Below, piece after piece: positions 44,311-56,329 of a stretch of 64,000 bases of DNA. The position numbers and the translations under genes were made by a program. The notes under the pieces are model-generated. The model was not told the origin of the DNA and ran no database searches. It saw nothing but the letters and a program-made list of their open reading frames with translations. The stretch comes from Zonotrichia leucophrys gambelii (taxonomy: Eukaryota; Chordata; Aves; Passeriformes; Passerellidae): the NCBI RefSeq assembly GCF_028769735.1, contig NC_088187.1, positions 10,643,532-10,707,531 of the forward strand, given 5' to 3'. How positions within the stretch are numbered: the first letter of the stretch is position 1; each line of letters opens with the position of its first letter.

Positions 44311-44774
44311 TGTCTCTGGCCAATTATCTCCATCCCAATGTTCTATTTCTTGCCTTTGAATCAATAAACAGTGCAAGGTTTCCTGGAGTGGGAGCAGCAG
44401 CAGCAGTGCCAAGAGCAGTGGGTGGATTAAAACCCTCCCTACAACAATACCAGGCAGCTCTGTAATCACTCCCTTGTCTGGCCGGGTGTCTGACAGGGCT
44501 GAAGGTCTCTGACACCCCCAAAAAGAGGAAAAAAAAACCCAGGAAAAAAAACATTTCCTCACCTCCAGGTAGCCTTTGTTCTCCTGGCAAGCTCCTCAGC
44601 CCCACATGGTGCCTGCCTGGGGTTGGGCTGTGGGGCTCAGGAGGTGCATGGGGGTGAGTGAGGGATTGTCTGACATTTATCTTTCATTTAGAGGGGGAAA
44701 AACAGCAGCAGAAAGCAGGACACCGTGTTCCTGTCGGTAATTCGGGCAAATTATTCCAGATTGATTTCAAAATC
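44311..44774. other. Single-copy noncoding part of duplicated segment, copy A
   Basis: Matches 57373-57839, apart from a short AACCACAGCTCA insertion in copy B near 57593. No gene seen. Confidence 0.5.
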
Positions 44775-45130
44775 GGGCCAGAATTTGTGTGAGCACAGAC
44801 TTTGTGCCATGATAAGAGGAAAGAGGGAAAGGAGGACACAAAATCCAAATTCAGGGTCAGGATCTGTGAGTACACAGGAACTCTGTGCCATAATGGGAGG
44901 AAGGAGAACCCAAAATCTGAATTTGGGACAGAATTTGTGTGTGCACACAGACTCTGTGTTGTGTATGGGAGGAAGGAGGACACAAAATCCAAGTCTGAAG
45001 TTTAGAATTTGTGTGTGCACACTCTGCTTGTGCTGTGCGTGGGAGGAAAGAGGGAAAAGAGGACACAAAATCCAAGTTTTGGACAGAATTTGTGTGTGCA
45101 CACCGACTCTGTGCTCTGCATGGGAGAAAG
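44775..45130. repeat. About 75-bp tandem repeat, copy A, five units
   Basis: AGAATTTGTGTGTGCACACA, GACTCTGTGCC, GGGAGGAAGGAGGACACAAA and ATCCAA recur at about 44780, 44858, 44930, 45003 and 45085. The GTGTGTGCACAC core is a short alternating purine-pyrimidine palindrome. Counterpart at 57845-58215. Confidence 0.9.
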
Positions 45131-45159
45131 AAGGGAAAGGAGGACCCAAAATCCAACTT

Positions 45160-45670
45160 AGACATTGGATTTTGGGGATGGAATTTGGGGATGGATTTTG
45201 GGGATGGATTTTGGGGATGGATTTTGGGGATGGATTTTGGGGGATCCGGCCTGGCTGCACAAGGGATGGATTTTGGGGTGGATTTTCGGGATGGATTTGG
45301 AGATGGGCTTTGGGGTTGGGTTTTGGGGTTTTGGGGATGGGTTTTGGGGATGGATGTTGGGAGATCCTGCTGGCTGCACAAGGGATGGATTTTGGGGGAG
45401 GATTTTGGGAATGGATTTTGGAGATGGGTTTTGGGGATGGATTTTGGGGGATCTGGCCTGGTTGCACACAGGGTGGGTTTGGGTGAAGATTTTGGGGGAT
45501 CTTGCCCAGCTGCACGAGGGATGGATTTTGGGGGATCCTGTCTGGTTGCACACAGGATGGATTTTGGGGATGGATTTGGGGTCAGATTTTGGGGATGGAT
45601 TTTGCAGGCATCCTGCCTGGGAGGATGGGATCCTGCACAAGGGATGGATTTTGGGGATGGATTTGGGGGG
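45160..45670. repeat. G-rich composite minisatellite, first block, copy A
   Basis: GGATTTTGGGGAT units of 13-15 bases form higher-order units of about 50-70 bases with GGATCCTGCCTGGCTGCACA, AGGGATGGATTTTGGGG. G-runs of four recur every 13 bases on the plus strand. Counterpart at 58232-58800 has a different internal order, with more GGGTTTTGGGGAT units. Confidence 0.93.
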
Positions 45671-46419
45671 ATCATCAGGAGCCCAAGGCCAGAAGCAGAG
45701 GCTGTGCTGGAGCCTGGAGCTGCCACATCAGCCCACTCTGGCAAACTCCCTTTGGATGTGGCTCCTGACATTTTTTATTCATTTTCCTCTCTCTCTGCAC
45801 AGAGCCACAAATCCTCGTCCTTGCTGTCCATTAGCTCCCAACGCTTCTGCCCAAACCCCAAAAAATCGGGAGGGCCCCTTCTGGTGGAAGCAGGAGGAGG
45901 AGGAGGAAGAGGAGGAGGAGCACAGGCATCAAACCCCAGTTTTGTCCCGTTCCCTGCCGGAGGAATGGATGCAAACCAGGCTGGAGCAGCCTTGGAGCGG
46001 CAGCGGGGGAAGCAGAGCCAAGAGCAGAACACACGGTGGTTGTGTGTGCAGCGGTGACACTTGAAGAAAAATCGCTTTGAGCCGTGAGCCCGATCACTTA
46101 ACGGCAGCGGGCACCTTCCCAGATTTCCTGAATCCAACGTGAATTGCCTGAGGAAAACGTTTCCCTCCCTCCCCGCCCTCCCCTGCCCGTCACACACACG
46201 CTGCCCCTCTGTCTCCCGGCTCTTTTACTGTGTTTACAAATTATGAACATTCTGGGTCAGTTAATTATGAAAAATATTGGTGAGTCTGCCCGGCTGGCTC
46301 CTGCGTGGAGCCGGAGCCCGGAGGAGGCTGGGAAAGGAGCTGGAAAATGAAAAATGAGCTCGTGGTGCTGCTGGCGTGGGGATGGAGGGGGGGAAGCGGC
46401 CTGGCTGAACGAGGGACGG
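45671..46419. other. Single-copy island between the two G-rich blocks, copy A
   Basis: Matches 58798-59543 closely. It contains a splice-acceptor-like TTTTCCTCTCTCTCTGCACAG (AG at 45801-45802), a GAG/GGA run at 45893-45922 and a donor-like GGTGAGTCTG (GT at 46280-46281). All three plus-strand frames are interrupted between these sites, so I do not call a coding exon. Confidence 0.45.
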
Positions 46420-47405
46420 GGTTGGGATGGATTTTGGGGATGGATTTTTGGGGGATCCGGCCTGGCTGAACGAGGGACGGGTTGGGATGGATTTTGGGAT
46501 GGATTTTGGGGATTTTGGGGGATTCAACCTGGCTGCACAGGGGGTGGGTTTGGGGATGGATTTTGGGGATTTGGGGGGATGGATTTTGGGATGGTCCTGC
46601 CTGCACAGGGATGGATTTTGGGGGATCCTGTCTGGCTGCACAAGGGATGGGTTTTGGGGATTTTGGGGGATCCCGCCTGGCTGCACAAGGGATGGGTTTT
46701 GGGATGGATTTGGGGGATTTTGGGGGGATCCGGCCTGACTGCACACGGGACAGATTTGGGGATGGATGTGAGGGATTTTGGGGGATGGTTTTTGGGGATG
46801 GATTATGGGGATAGATTTTGGGGGATCCTCCCTGGCTGCAAAAGCCATGCATTTTGGGGATGGATTTTGGGATAGATCCTGCCTGGCGACACAAGGGATG
46901 AATATTGGGGATGGATTTTGGGGGATCCTCCCTGGCTGCACAAGGGATGGATTTTGGGGATAGATTTTGAGGATTTTGGGAATGGATTTTGGGAGATCCT
47001 GGCTGGCTGTACAAGGGATGGATTTTGGAGATGGATTTTGGGGGATCGTGTCTGGCTGCACACAGGATGGGTTTGGGGATGGATTTTGGGGATGAATTTT
47101 GGGGATGGACTTTGGGGATGGATTTTGGGAGATCATGCCTGGCTGCCCAAGGGATGGATTTTGAGGATGGAATTTGGGGATGGAATTTGGGGATGGATTT
47201 TGGGGATGGATTTTGGGGATAGATTTTGAGGATTTTGGGAATGGATTTTGGGAGATCCTGGCTGGCTGTACAAGGGATGGATTGTGGGGATTTAGTGGGC
47301 TCCTGCCTGGCTGCACAAGGGGTGGGTTTGGGGACGGACTTTGGGGATGAATTTTGGGGATGGACTTTGGGGATGGATTTTGGGAGATCCTGCCTGGCTG
47401 CCCAA
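46420..47405. repeat. G-rich composite minisatellite, second block, copy A
   Basis: The same 13-bp subunit and GGATCCTGCCTGGCTGCACA higher-order phrase as the first block, about 985 bp long. Higher-order units of 50-100 bases differ in subunit number. Copy B (59545-60618) lacks about 270 bp at the right end but has extra units at the left. Frames of up to about 500 codons on the minus strand (Pro-Lys-Ser-Ile rich) are artefacts. Confidence 0.93.
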
Positions 47406-48379
47406 GCTCTTCAGCCAGGAAGATTTGCTCTGCTGGGTCCCAAGGACAGGCAGAAGCGTGGTGGGGACAATGAAATCTGCTCCTTTTTAACCAGGATAAA
47501 TCCCTGCGCAGAGACAGGAGCCAAATCTCTGCAGAATTCCATGGAAATTCCCAAACCCACACCAACCCCAGATCAACTCCAGGTTTAACTAAACCTGAAC
47601 TATTTAAGAGAGGAAAAGCTGGGCCTGACCCCACTGGGAAGGGTTTTTGCTCTGGTCCAGGATCCCACAGGATCCCCTGCCCTGAGCACATCCAGTCCAC
47701 TTTTTTCTCCATTAATTCGAGATGGAAAAGGGCAGGTCCTGCTCCCAACACCAACGAAAAACTGAATTATTTCTCTGAATTAATTTCTTGAGTTTCCCTG
47801 GTATTAATGACAGGAAAAGAGCTTTTTTTTCTCACTCTACTCGAAATAAAACTGCATTTATTTCATCAATGTGTGGCCAACCAAAAGGTTTTAATGAATT
47901 GCATCAAGAGACAAAAGAAAAGAGAATTTTCCTGCTTTATCTCTTTCCTTATTTCCTCTGATAAACCAGAATATTTTTTTCCCTGCAATATTGACAGAGG
48001 GAAAAGATTCTGGGCAGATTTTTGAGAGAAAAATCCCCTCTGCAGGCAAATAAAAAAAGGATAATATATGTAAAGTGCAGCATATTCCCAGCATGACAAC
48101 CCGCTCCATTTCCATTGCAGCTGAATTATTTGTCAGGGTGACAGATCCAAATTTAATGTGTGGTGCCACGAATGTTGAACTGTATGAAAATTGATCAATT
48201 TTCTAATACATAACACATGCTGCAGCCCCTTCTGAATGTGTTAGGAACACACTCACTGTGTTCTTGGCTGAGGAAAAAAAAATTCAATTTAAATATAAAT
48301 TTCCAGTGCATGTTACATTTTGCTCTCACTGATTTTATCCCTTATTTCACTAACATTATACATTATTCTTAATTAATAT
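47406..48379. other. Single-copy noncoding part of duplicated segment, copy A
   Basis: Nearly identical to 60619-61590, differing mostly by one-base insertions in homopolymers. Contains an AT-balanced region at 48115-48230 (GTGGTGCCACGAATGTTGAA, TTGATCAATTTTCTAATA). No gene seen. Confidence 0.5.
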
Positions 48380-49015
48380 TAAATTATTTAATTAACACTG
48401 GATGCAGCAATGATAAAAATCAGAATTTAGGATCAAACACAGCAATATTTCAATGTGGAAATAGAATGGCTATATATATATAATATATATATATAATTAA
48501 ATATTTATTATATATATAATTATATATTAAATTATTTAATTAACACTAGATTTAGCAATGATAAAAATCAGAATTTAGGATCAAACACAGCAATATTTCA
48601 GTGTGGAAATTGAATGGTTTATTATAGTCAAAAATCAGAATTTAGGATCAAGTGCACAATTTTTCAAAGTAGAAATATAATTGTTTATTATATATATGGT
48701 ATATAAATATATATATGTGGTATATAAATATATAAATGTATAACATGTAAAATATAACATTATATATTTGTTTTATATATATAATTATATATTAAATTAT
48801 TTCACTAACATTGGATTTAGCAGTGATAAAAATCCGAATTTAGGATCAAATGCAGCAATATTTCCATGTGGAAATATAATTTTAAATTTTATTTGTTTAT
48901 TTATGTAATAATTCTATGTTAATTCTATATATAATTATATATTAAATTATTTAATTATGACTGGATTTAACAGTGATAAGAATCCGAATTTAGGAGCAAG
49001 CACAGCAACATTTCC
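48380..49015. repeat. AT-rich composite array, copy A, about four 150-bp units
   Basis: TTAACACTGGATTTAGCAGT, GATAAAAATCAGAATTTAGG, ATCAAACACAGCAATATTTC and AGTGTGGAAATAGAATGG recur near 48395, 48540, 48810 and 48960, with one partial unit near 48630. Variable TA-rich DNA lies between them. Its organisation (conserved block plus AT spacer) resembles 8450-9040, but the blocks are unrelated. Confidence 0.88.
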
Positions 49016-49134
49016 ATGTGGAAATAAATTGCTTTGGCATCAAGCAATGCAAAGGTCCATTGAAAGGGACAGTTGTGCTATTAAATGATATTTGAAGGTC
49101 TGGAAGGTCTGGAAGGGCTGGAAGGGCTGCTTAT

Positions 49135-49275
49135 TACACTTAGGTGCTTAATTTCTATTATTATTATTAATGTTATTATTACTATAAATTTTTACATTTG
49201 GGTGCATAATTTCTATTATTATTATTATTATTATTACTATAAATTATTACACTTGGGTGCATAATTTCTATTCCA
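49135..49275. repeat. About 62-bp ATT-rich tandem repeat, copy A
   Basis: TTACACTTAGGTGCTTAATT, TCTATTATTATTATTA and TTACTATAAATT recur three times; the ATT run differs in length between units. Counterpart at 62375-62525. Confidence 0.85.
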
Positions 49276-49634
49276 TTCCACGCACAGTGATCCATCAGTG
49301 TGGAATTAAGGGAAATTTCGCCTGCACAGTCAGTTTAGCAGCAAATAAATCCATTTTGGTGCTGGGAGTGATGGCCAAAAGCATTCCTTGAACCGAGCTG
49401 CAGCGAAGCAAAGCTCTGCTGAAAGCACCATTTGGATCCAGTGTCAAAAATCCCCCCTGCTCCAGGGCTAAATTGATCCATATGATTGGAATTTTGCCCG
49501 GGTGGGTTTTTTTCTTTCCCCAAACAATCCTTTGGAAATTACCATTATCGACGCACTAATGCATGTTGAAGGCTTGTTGGGGCCGCCATAGGAAGTGATG
49601 TAAGCAGGGAACCCTTAATATTCCAACAGGAAAC
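49276..49634. other. Candidate conserved noncoding block, truncated by the gap, copy A
   Basis: Repeat-free sequence including CTTTGGAAATTACCATTATC, GACGCACTAATGCATGTTGA and GCCATAGGAAGTGATGTAAG. It is cut at AACAGGAAAC by the gap and continues only in copy B (62526-63010). High information content and CpG retention hint at constraint; this is inference only. Confidence 0.3.
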
Positions 49635-49734
49635 NNNNNNNNNNNNNNNNNNNNNNNNNNNNNNNNNNNNNNNNNNNNNNNNNNNNNNNNNNNNNNNNNN
49701 NNNNNNNNNNNNNNNNNNNNNNNNNNNNNNNNNN
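49635..49734. other. Assembly gap, 100 N
   Basis: Exactly 100 undetermined bases, the conventional placeholder for a gap of unknown size. It separates the two copies of the 13-kb segment. Confidence 0.99.
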
Positions 49735-50214
49735 GGGAATATAATAATATAAAATATAATATATAGTATATAATTATATTAATATATTATATAATATATA
49801 ATATATGTAGCACATATTTTATATAATTTTATTGATATCATTTGTATAATATATAATATGTAATTTATATAATCTATTTATATTACATTATATTATATTA
49901 TATTATGTTATGTTATGTTATGTTATGTTATGTTATGTTATGTTATGTTATGTTATGTTATATTATATTATATTATATTATATTATATATTATGTATTAT
50001 ATTATATATCTTATATTATATATTATACATGTAATATATAATAATGTTGGGAAATAAATAATATATAATATATATTATATATTATATAATGTATGGAATT
50101 ATATAATAAATACCATACAATTATAATATACATATGATCATATAATACGTACATTTAATAATTATATTATTAATTTAATAATACATAAATGTAATTATAT
50201 AATACATAAAATTC
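49735..50214. repeat. AT-only complex array, copy B
   Basis: Counterpart of 36135-36730 but shorter. It contains about a dozen TTATG pentamers at 49902-49962 where copy A has (TATTA)n and TTATATC heptamers. Confidence 0.9.
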
Positions 50215-50792
50215 CCTCTAACCCCACTGCCTCACACCTGATTCCTGGGATCAGCAGCTCCTGTCGGAATTTCTGGGATCAAACATCCTGTTTGTAATTC
50301 CCCTGGCTAAACCAGGGCTGGATAAAGACGCTTTGGTTCAGCAGGAAAATGGAATTATTTTTACAGAAGCCAGCGAGGGAGGCTGGAGCCACCGATTTGG
50401 GATGATTACAATGAACAAAAAAAGTCAAGGCTGGAAGTGTTTATTTTAATTTAGGGGGCATGGCGAGCTGCTGAGGTGGGGAGATATTATTTTTATGGAT
50501 TTAATCAGATGGTTTGTGGGCATTGCTAATTGAAATCTGTCTGCCTCGCCTCCAGTTCTGTGGGGCTTTTCCTACCGTGCCTGGGAGGCAGAAAAAAGGC
50601 AATTATTGAGGCTGGGGAGGGGAACCAGGAATTGGGAGAGGTTTGGGGATAAAAAGGGAAAAAGGGGCTTCGTTTTTGGGGGGAAATTTCAGTGTCTGGA
50701 TGGAGCTGCCTCAGCCTGGAGCCATTTCCCTGCCCTGAGGTAAATAAGGATCAGCAATAACTGGGGGAAGAGGCTGAGCAGGACTTCTAGAA
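50215..50792. other. Single-copy noncoding sequence, copy B
   Basis: Nearly identical to 36732-37317. No gene seen. Confidence 0.5.
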
Positions 50793-51545
50793 GGATGTTG
50801 GGTTTTCCAGGATCTGGAACAATGCTGGATTTTCCAGGATCTGGAACAATGCTGGATTTTCCAGGGTCTGGAACCATGCTGGATTTTCCAGGGTCTGAAA
50901 GGATGCTGGATTTTCCAGGGTCTGGAACAATGCTGGATTTTCCAGGATCTGGAACAATGCTGGATTTTCCAGAGTCTGAAAGGATGCTGGATTTTCCAGG
51001 ATCTGGAACAATGCTGGATTTTCCAGGGTCTGGAACCATGCTGGATTTTCCAGGGTCTGAAAGGATGCTGGATTTTCCAGGGTCTGAAAGGACGCTGGAT
51101 TTTCCAGGATCTGGAACAATGCTGGATTTTCCAGGGTCTGAAAGGATGCTGGATTTTCCAGGATCTGGAACAATGCTGGATTTTCCAGGATCTGAAAGGA
51201 TGCTGGATTTTCCAGGATTGGAACAATGCTGGATTTTCCAGAGTCTGGAAGGATGCTGGATTTTCCAGGATCTGGAACAATGCTGGATTTTCCAGGGTCT
51301 GAAGGATGCTGGATTTTCCAGGATCTGGAACAATGCTGGATTTTCCAGGGTCTGGAACAATGCTGGATTTTCCAGGGTCTGGAAGGATTCTGAATTTTCC
51401 AGGATCTGGAACAATGCTGGATTTTCCAGGGTCTGAAAGGATGCTGGATTTTCCAGGATCTGGAACAATGCTGGATTTTCCAGGATCTGAAAGGATGCTG
51501 GATTTTCCAGGGTCTGGGAGGATCCTGGATTTTCCAGCACCTGGA
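50793..51545. repeat. 27-bp minisatellite, copy B
   Basis: About 28 units of the same two types as 37318-38030, but more regular. Copy A has several one- to ten-base deletions inside units near 37735-37850 that are absent here. Confidence 0.95.
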
Positions 51546-52342
51546 AAAGTGTGACTTGGGAATTTCAGCAATTCCCAGGACTTCCCTTTTCCCTCTGAAG
51601 GTCCTCTGAGGTGACCCCTGGACCCCCCAGGACACCTCATTTTTCCCCCTGGGGGGACACTGATGGTCCAAGACACAGGAAAATGCAGCAGCAGTCACCA
51701 AAAACACCCAGCCAAGCTGCACCTCAAATTTCACTGAAATTTCACCATTCCGGGTACCCCTGCAGATTCTCCCCAGTGGTTTTCACCTCTGAGCACCCAC
51801 ACACCCAAAAAGAAAAACCAGGACAGCATTTTTTAATAAAAATCCCGACCAAATCCTGCCCCTGGATGAGCTGAGGGGGTTCAGGGTATTTTTTTGTTTC
51901 ATGGTTTGTTTTGTTTGTGGCACAGGGAATTCCAACCCAACCAGCTGACGAAGAACAGCCCCAAAAATGCAACTTTTTGCCTGTGCCCCGTGATGTCACC
52001 CCCAAAGCCACCAAGCAGGGTGTAAATATCCCCCAGCCACAGGGCAAAAACGCGTCAGGCTCACGTAGGAGCACAGCGCTCCGAAAAACACCATCCCCAA
52101 ATATTTTCTGTATCATAATTATACAAAATGAATGGAAATTTTTGCCCCCCAGCCCCAAAAACACGGCCCATTCTGAGCCCTGCCATATATAAATAACAGT
52201 GGGACATAAATAACAGTGCAGGGCTCTTTGTGCCGGGCAGGAGCTGGGGAGTGGAAAAATGATGGAGGGACAAGTGGTTTTTAAGATCCCCCGAGGCCTG
52301 CAAGTTACCTGTTTATTTCAAGAAGAGCTGCAAGTGCCAAAA
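51546..52342. other. Single-copy noncoding sequence, copy B
   Basis: Counterpart of 38031-38825, with more substitutions than other unique parts (for example 51990-52070). No gene seen. Confidence 0.5.
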
Positions 52343-53505
52343 GGGAAGGGAAGGAAGGGAAGGGAAGGAAGGGAAGGGAAGGGAAGGGGAAGGGAAGAGG
52401 GGAAGGGAAGGGGAAGGGAAGGGGAAGGGAAGGGAAGGGAAGGGGAAGGGAAGGGGAAGGGAAGGGGAAGGGAAGGGGAAGGGAAGGGGAAGGGGAAAGG
52501 GGAAGGGAAGGGAAGGGAAGGGAAGGGGAAGGGAAGGGGAAGGGAAGGGGAAGGGAAAAGGGGAAGGGAAGGGAAGGGGAAGGGAAGGGGAAGGGAAGGG
52601 AAGGAAGGAAGGGAAGGGAAGGGAAGGGAAGGGAAGGGAAGGGAAGGGAAGGGAAGGGAAGGGAAGGGGAAGGGAAGGGAAGGGAAGGGAAGGGAAGGGA
52701 AGGGAAGGGAAGGGAAGGGAAGGGAAGGGAAGGGAAGGGAAGGAAGGAAGGGAAGGGAAGGAAGGGAAGGGAAGGGAAGGGAAGGGAAGGGAAGGGAAGG
52801 GAAGGGAAGGGAAGGGAAGGGAAGGGAAGGGAAGGGAAGGGAAGGGAAGGGAAGGGAAGGGAAGGGAAGGGAAGGGAAGGGAAGGGAAGGGTAGGGAAGG
52901 GAAGGGAAGGGAAGGGAAGGGAAGGGAAGGGAAGGAAAGGAAAGGAAGGAAAGGGAAGGAAGGGAAGGAAAGGGAAGGGAAAGGAAAGGAAAGGAAAGGA
53001 AGGGAAGGGAAAGGAAAGGAAAAGGAAAGGAAAGGAAAGAAAGGAAAGGAAAGGAAAGGAAAGGAAAGGAAAGGAAAGGAAAGGAAAAGAAAGGAAAGGG
53101 AAGGAAAGGAAAGGAAAGGAAAGGAAAGGAAAGGAAAGGAAAGGAAAGGAAAGGAAAGGAAAGGAAAGGAAAGGAAAGGAAAGGAAAGGAAAGGGAAAGG
53201 AAAGGAAAAAGGAAAGGAAAGGAAAGGAAAGGAAAGGAAAGGAAAGGAAAGGAAAGGAAAGGAAAGGAAAGGAAAGGAAAGGAAAGGAAAGGAAAGGAAA
53301 GGAAAGGAAAGGAAAGGAAAGGAAAGGAAAGGAAAGGAAAGGAAAGGAAAGGAAAGGAAAGGAAAGGAAAGGAAAGGAAAGGAAAGGAAAGGAAAGGAAA
53401 GGAAAGGAAAGGAGGAAAAGGGGGGAAAAGGAGAAAAGGGGGGAAAAGGGGAAAAAGTGGAAAAGGGAAAAGAGACAGGGAAAAGAGAAAAGGAAAGGAA
53501 AGAGT
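52343..53505 (+). repeat. Fused AAGGG and AAAGG purine array, copy B, about 1.16 kb
   Basis: GGGAA and GGGAAGGGGAA units (52343-52932) pass directly into GGAAA pentamers (to about 53412), then mixed AAAAGGGGG-type units. A single T interrupts the purine run near 52892. There is no unique spacer such as the one at 39598-39975 and almost no AAAGGG hexamer. The 402-codon minus-strand frame here is an artefact. Confidence 0.96.
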
Positions 53506-54502
53506 TCCCTTCATCCCAGAGTTCACAGGGAGAAATCCTTTAAAAGCTGCAAGGCTTTAATTTTTTCATAACAAATCCATCTTTTAGGGCAGATTAATTT
53601 GCAGCACTCTGGTGCCTGTCCCAGAACCATCTCTGGGAGCATTGGGGCCAAGCTAAAATGACATTTTTCCCTTTCAGCCCAGGTGCCAGCCCCAGTGATG
53701 CAACGCAGGTAATATGGGAAACGATGAGTGACGCTGTAATTGCAGAGGATCCCTGCTTGGGAAAGAGAAATTGGAGTTGGGACGAAATCAAAACAATACC
53801 AGGAAAATAAACCAGAGAAATTCCTTCCTGAAACTGCAGAATGAATTGCTCCTGATAAGCTGCCATGAGGTTGAGAAAGAATACTGAGGGCTGGCAGGGT
53901 GTTTGAAGGGGAACCAGGTTCTGTCTTTGCCTTTCTCAAGGATTCTCTGCGGGATCCAGGGAATTTCACCTGGCGTGGAGGGAAGCTGTCAGACAAGTCC
54001 ATGCACAGCCCAGGTGTCTGCGATTGCCATGGCTGAGGCACCCAAAGCCCAGGCAGCTCCGGCTGAGCTCTCTCATTCCTGCCCAGATGGCAGCCCTGAT
54101 AGTCCCTCATTATCTCCTCATCTCAATTAAAGCATCCCCAGATTCTCACCTAATGAACAAAGCTAATGAGTGACAAGAGATCATGAAGAAATCTGAGGCA
54201 CCCAGGAGGGGGATCCAGAGGCAGCTCAGGGCTGGGAATCTCCTGCCCAGAAACAAACCCAGCTTTTCCCCACCGGGATAAAAAAACAGAGAGTTCAGAA
54301 ACTCCAAGGCTCCAGCTGCTGGAGAATGATGGGAATGGGGACAGCAATGATGCCCACGAGGTTTCCTTCAACCCATCTGTTGGTGGGAGCTGTCTGGGCT
54401 CTCCAGGAATCCTGGATGGAGGAAAAGGCTCCCTGAGCCTGGGGAAATTCTCTTATCAAGTGCCTGCTCTGTGCTGATGGAGCTTCACCTCCTTCCATTC
54501 CA
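53506..54502. other. Single-copy noncoding sequence, copy B
   Basis: Counterpart of 40557-41562, with only a handful of substitutions. No gene seen. Confidence 0.5.
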
Positions 54503-55127
54503 AGGGAAGGGAAGGGAAGGGAAGGGAAGGGAAGGGAAGGGAAGGGAAGGGAAGGGGAAGGGAAGGGAAGGGGAAGGGGAAGGGGAAGGGGAAGGGGAAG
54601 GGGAAGGGGAAGGGGAAGGGGAAGGGGAAGGGGAAGGGAAGAGAAGAGAAGAGAAGAGAAGAGAGAAGAGAAGAGAAGAGAAGAGAAGAGAAGAGAAGAG
54701 AAGAGAAGAGAAGAGAAGAGAAGAGAAGGAGGGAAGGGGAAGGGAAGGGAAGGGAAGGGAAGGGAAGGGAAGGAAGGGAAGGAAGGGAAGGGAAGGGAAG
54801 GGAAGGGAAGGGAAGGGAAGGGAAGGGGAAGGGAAGGGAAGGGAAGGGAAGGAAGGGAAGGGAAGGGAAGGGAAGGGAAGGAAGGGAAGGGAAGGAAGGG
54901 AAGGAAGGGAAGGAAGGGAAGGGAAGGAAGGGAAGGAAGGGAGGGAAGGGAAGGGAAGGGAAGGGAAGGGAAGGGAAGGGAAGGGAAGGGAAGGGAAGGG
55001 AAGGAAGGGAAGGAAGGGAAGGGAAGGGAAGGGAAGGGAAGGGAAGGAGGAAGGGAGGGAAGGGAAGGAAGGGAAGGAAGGGAAGGGAAGGGAAGGGAAG
55101 GGAAGGAAGGGAAGGGAAGGAAGGGAG
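54503..55127 (+). repeat. Purine array AAGGG, AAGGGG, AAGAG, then AAGGG/AAGG, copy B
   Basis: Block order is GGGAA (54503-54570), GGGGAA (54570-54637), GAGAA (54638-54727), then about 400 bp of GGGAA with GGAA interruptions that has no counterpart in copy A. The net length exceeds copy A although the hexamer and GAGAA blocks are shorter. Confidence 0.96.
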
Positions 55128-56079
55128 ATCCCTTCATCCTAGAGTTCAGCTCCTCTGTTGGTGGGAGCTGTCTGGGCTCTCCAGGAACCCTGGATGGATG
55201 AAAATTCTGCCTGAGCTTTGGGAAATTCTCTTCCCAAGAGAATTGGGAAGAATTCTCTTCCCTGCCTCGTCTGTGCTGGGAGCTGCTGGTGGAGCTCCAC
55301 CTCCTTCCCATTCCTCATCTTCCCCATTCTCATTTCTCTTCATCTCTTTACCTCTAAATCATTTTTTTTACCTCTGGGAAAGGGTAAATTCTGCTTTTCT
55401 GAGTCCCCAGCAATGCCCTGTGCACTCCTGGGGTGTTTCTCCCCCTTCACTCCATCCCTGCTCCGTCCTGTGCCGTGTCCTGCAGCAGCCCAGGAGCTCC
55501 TCCAACATTTCCAGCCCATTTCCAGCCGTTCTTGGCTGCCGCCCCCTCTGCCAGGCCCAAACCAAATGTTTCTCCATGGAAGGCTGGGAGTGCAGCTCAG
55601 GGAAAGCAGCTCTGATTTCAGATCCAATTTGCTGTAAAATGAGAGGCGGCGAGGAGAGGAATCCTTTTTAATTAGAAAAAATAGGGGGGAAAAAATCAGA
55701 AAAAAAAAAAAGGGGACACTTCAGTTGAGAGTTTGTGTGCAGAGCAGGAGCTTTCATGCGTGGAGCCCGGCCCTTGCTGCTGCAGAGGCTGAAATTTGAT
55801 CAATATTGCTCTGCTTTTATTGCCTTTGGTGCTTTGGATCCTCCCCAGCTCCTGATAAATGAGAGGGACACAGAGGGACTCAATTCCCTCCAGCATCACT
55901 TTTCCATGCTGTCCAACCAGACTTTTAACGGGATTTTTTTCTCCCCAAAAAGCTTGGGATCCAGTCGGCCTCTTGCAAAAACGTGGATGGCTCAAAGCAG
56001 CAGCCTGTGGATATTTCTGAGTGTGAGAGGGGGAAATTAAATATTAAAAGTTACAAATTGGAGCTTAAAATTAAAGCTT
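55128..56079. other. Single-copy noncoding sequence, copy B
   Basis: Counterpart of 42064-43015. No gene seen. Confidence 0.5.
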
Positions 56080-56175
56080 AAATTCTAAATTTTTAAATTG
56101 AAGCTTAAAAATTGAAGCCTAAAAATTGAAGCTTAAAAATTGAAACTTAAAAATTGAAACTTAAAAATCAAAAAT
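56080..56175. repeat. 14-bp tandem repeat, copy B
   Basis: About six TTAAAAATTGAAGC-type units, as at 43016-43110. Confidence 0.85.
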
Positions 56176-56329
56176 TAACAAAGGAGAGAGTGTTCTCCCA
56201 GGGTTGATCAGAATTGTGTGGCTCTCTCAGGACTGCAGCACCCAATTTAGGGATGTGAGGAACATCCAACCCATCTGTGCCTAAGGACAGGCACAAGGAG
56301 CAGCCAGGCCCAGAGATCTCTGCAGGGAA

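Larger units (their letters stand above)
36135..49634. repeat. 13.5-kb duplicated segment, copy A (ends at the assembly gap)
   Basis: Colinear with 49735-62883. Matching landmarks include CTCTAACCCCACTGCCTCAC (copy A 36732, copy B 50215), GTGTGACTTGGGAATTTCAG (38031, 51549), GAGTTTGTGTGCAGAGCAGG (42661, 55729) and CCAACAGGAAAC (ending 49634, 62883). In repeat-free parts the copies differ at roughly seven sites in 950 bases (40571-41530 compared by eye), several at CpG. Array lengths differ throughout. Its right end is exactly the last base before the N run. Confidence 0.95.

Noticed and set aside
45803..46279. Possible exon between a strong acceptor-like CTCTCTGCACAG and a donor-like GGTGAGTC
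   Set aside because: Every plus-strand frame is interrupted between the two sites, flanks are minisatellite, and no protein family is recognised. A noncoding exon cannot be excluded but is unsupported.
46261..47754. 497-codon minus-strand frame rich in Pro, Lys, Ser and Ile
   Set aside because: Translation of the complement of the GGATTTTGGGGAT minisatellite. Copy B does not keep the same frame or length.
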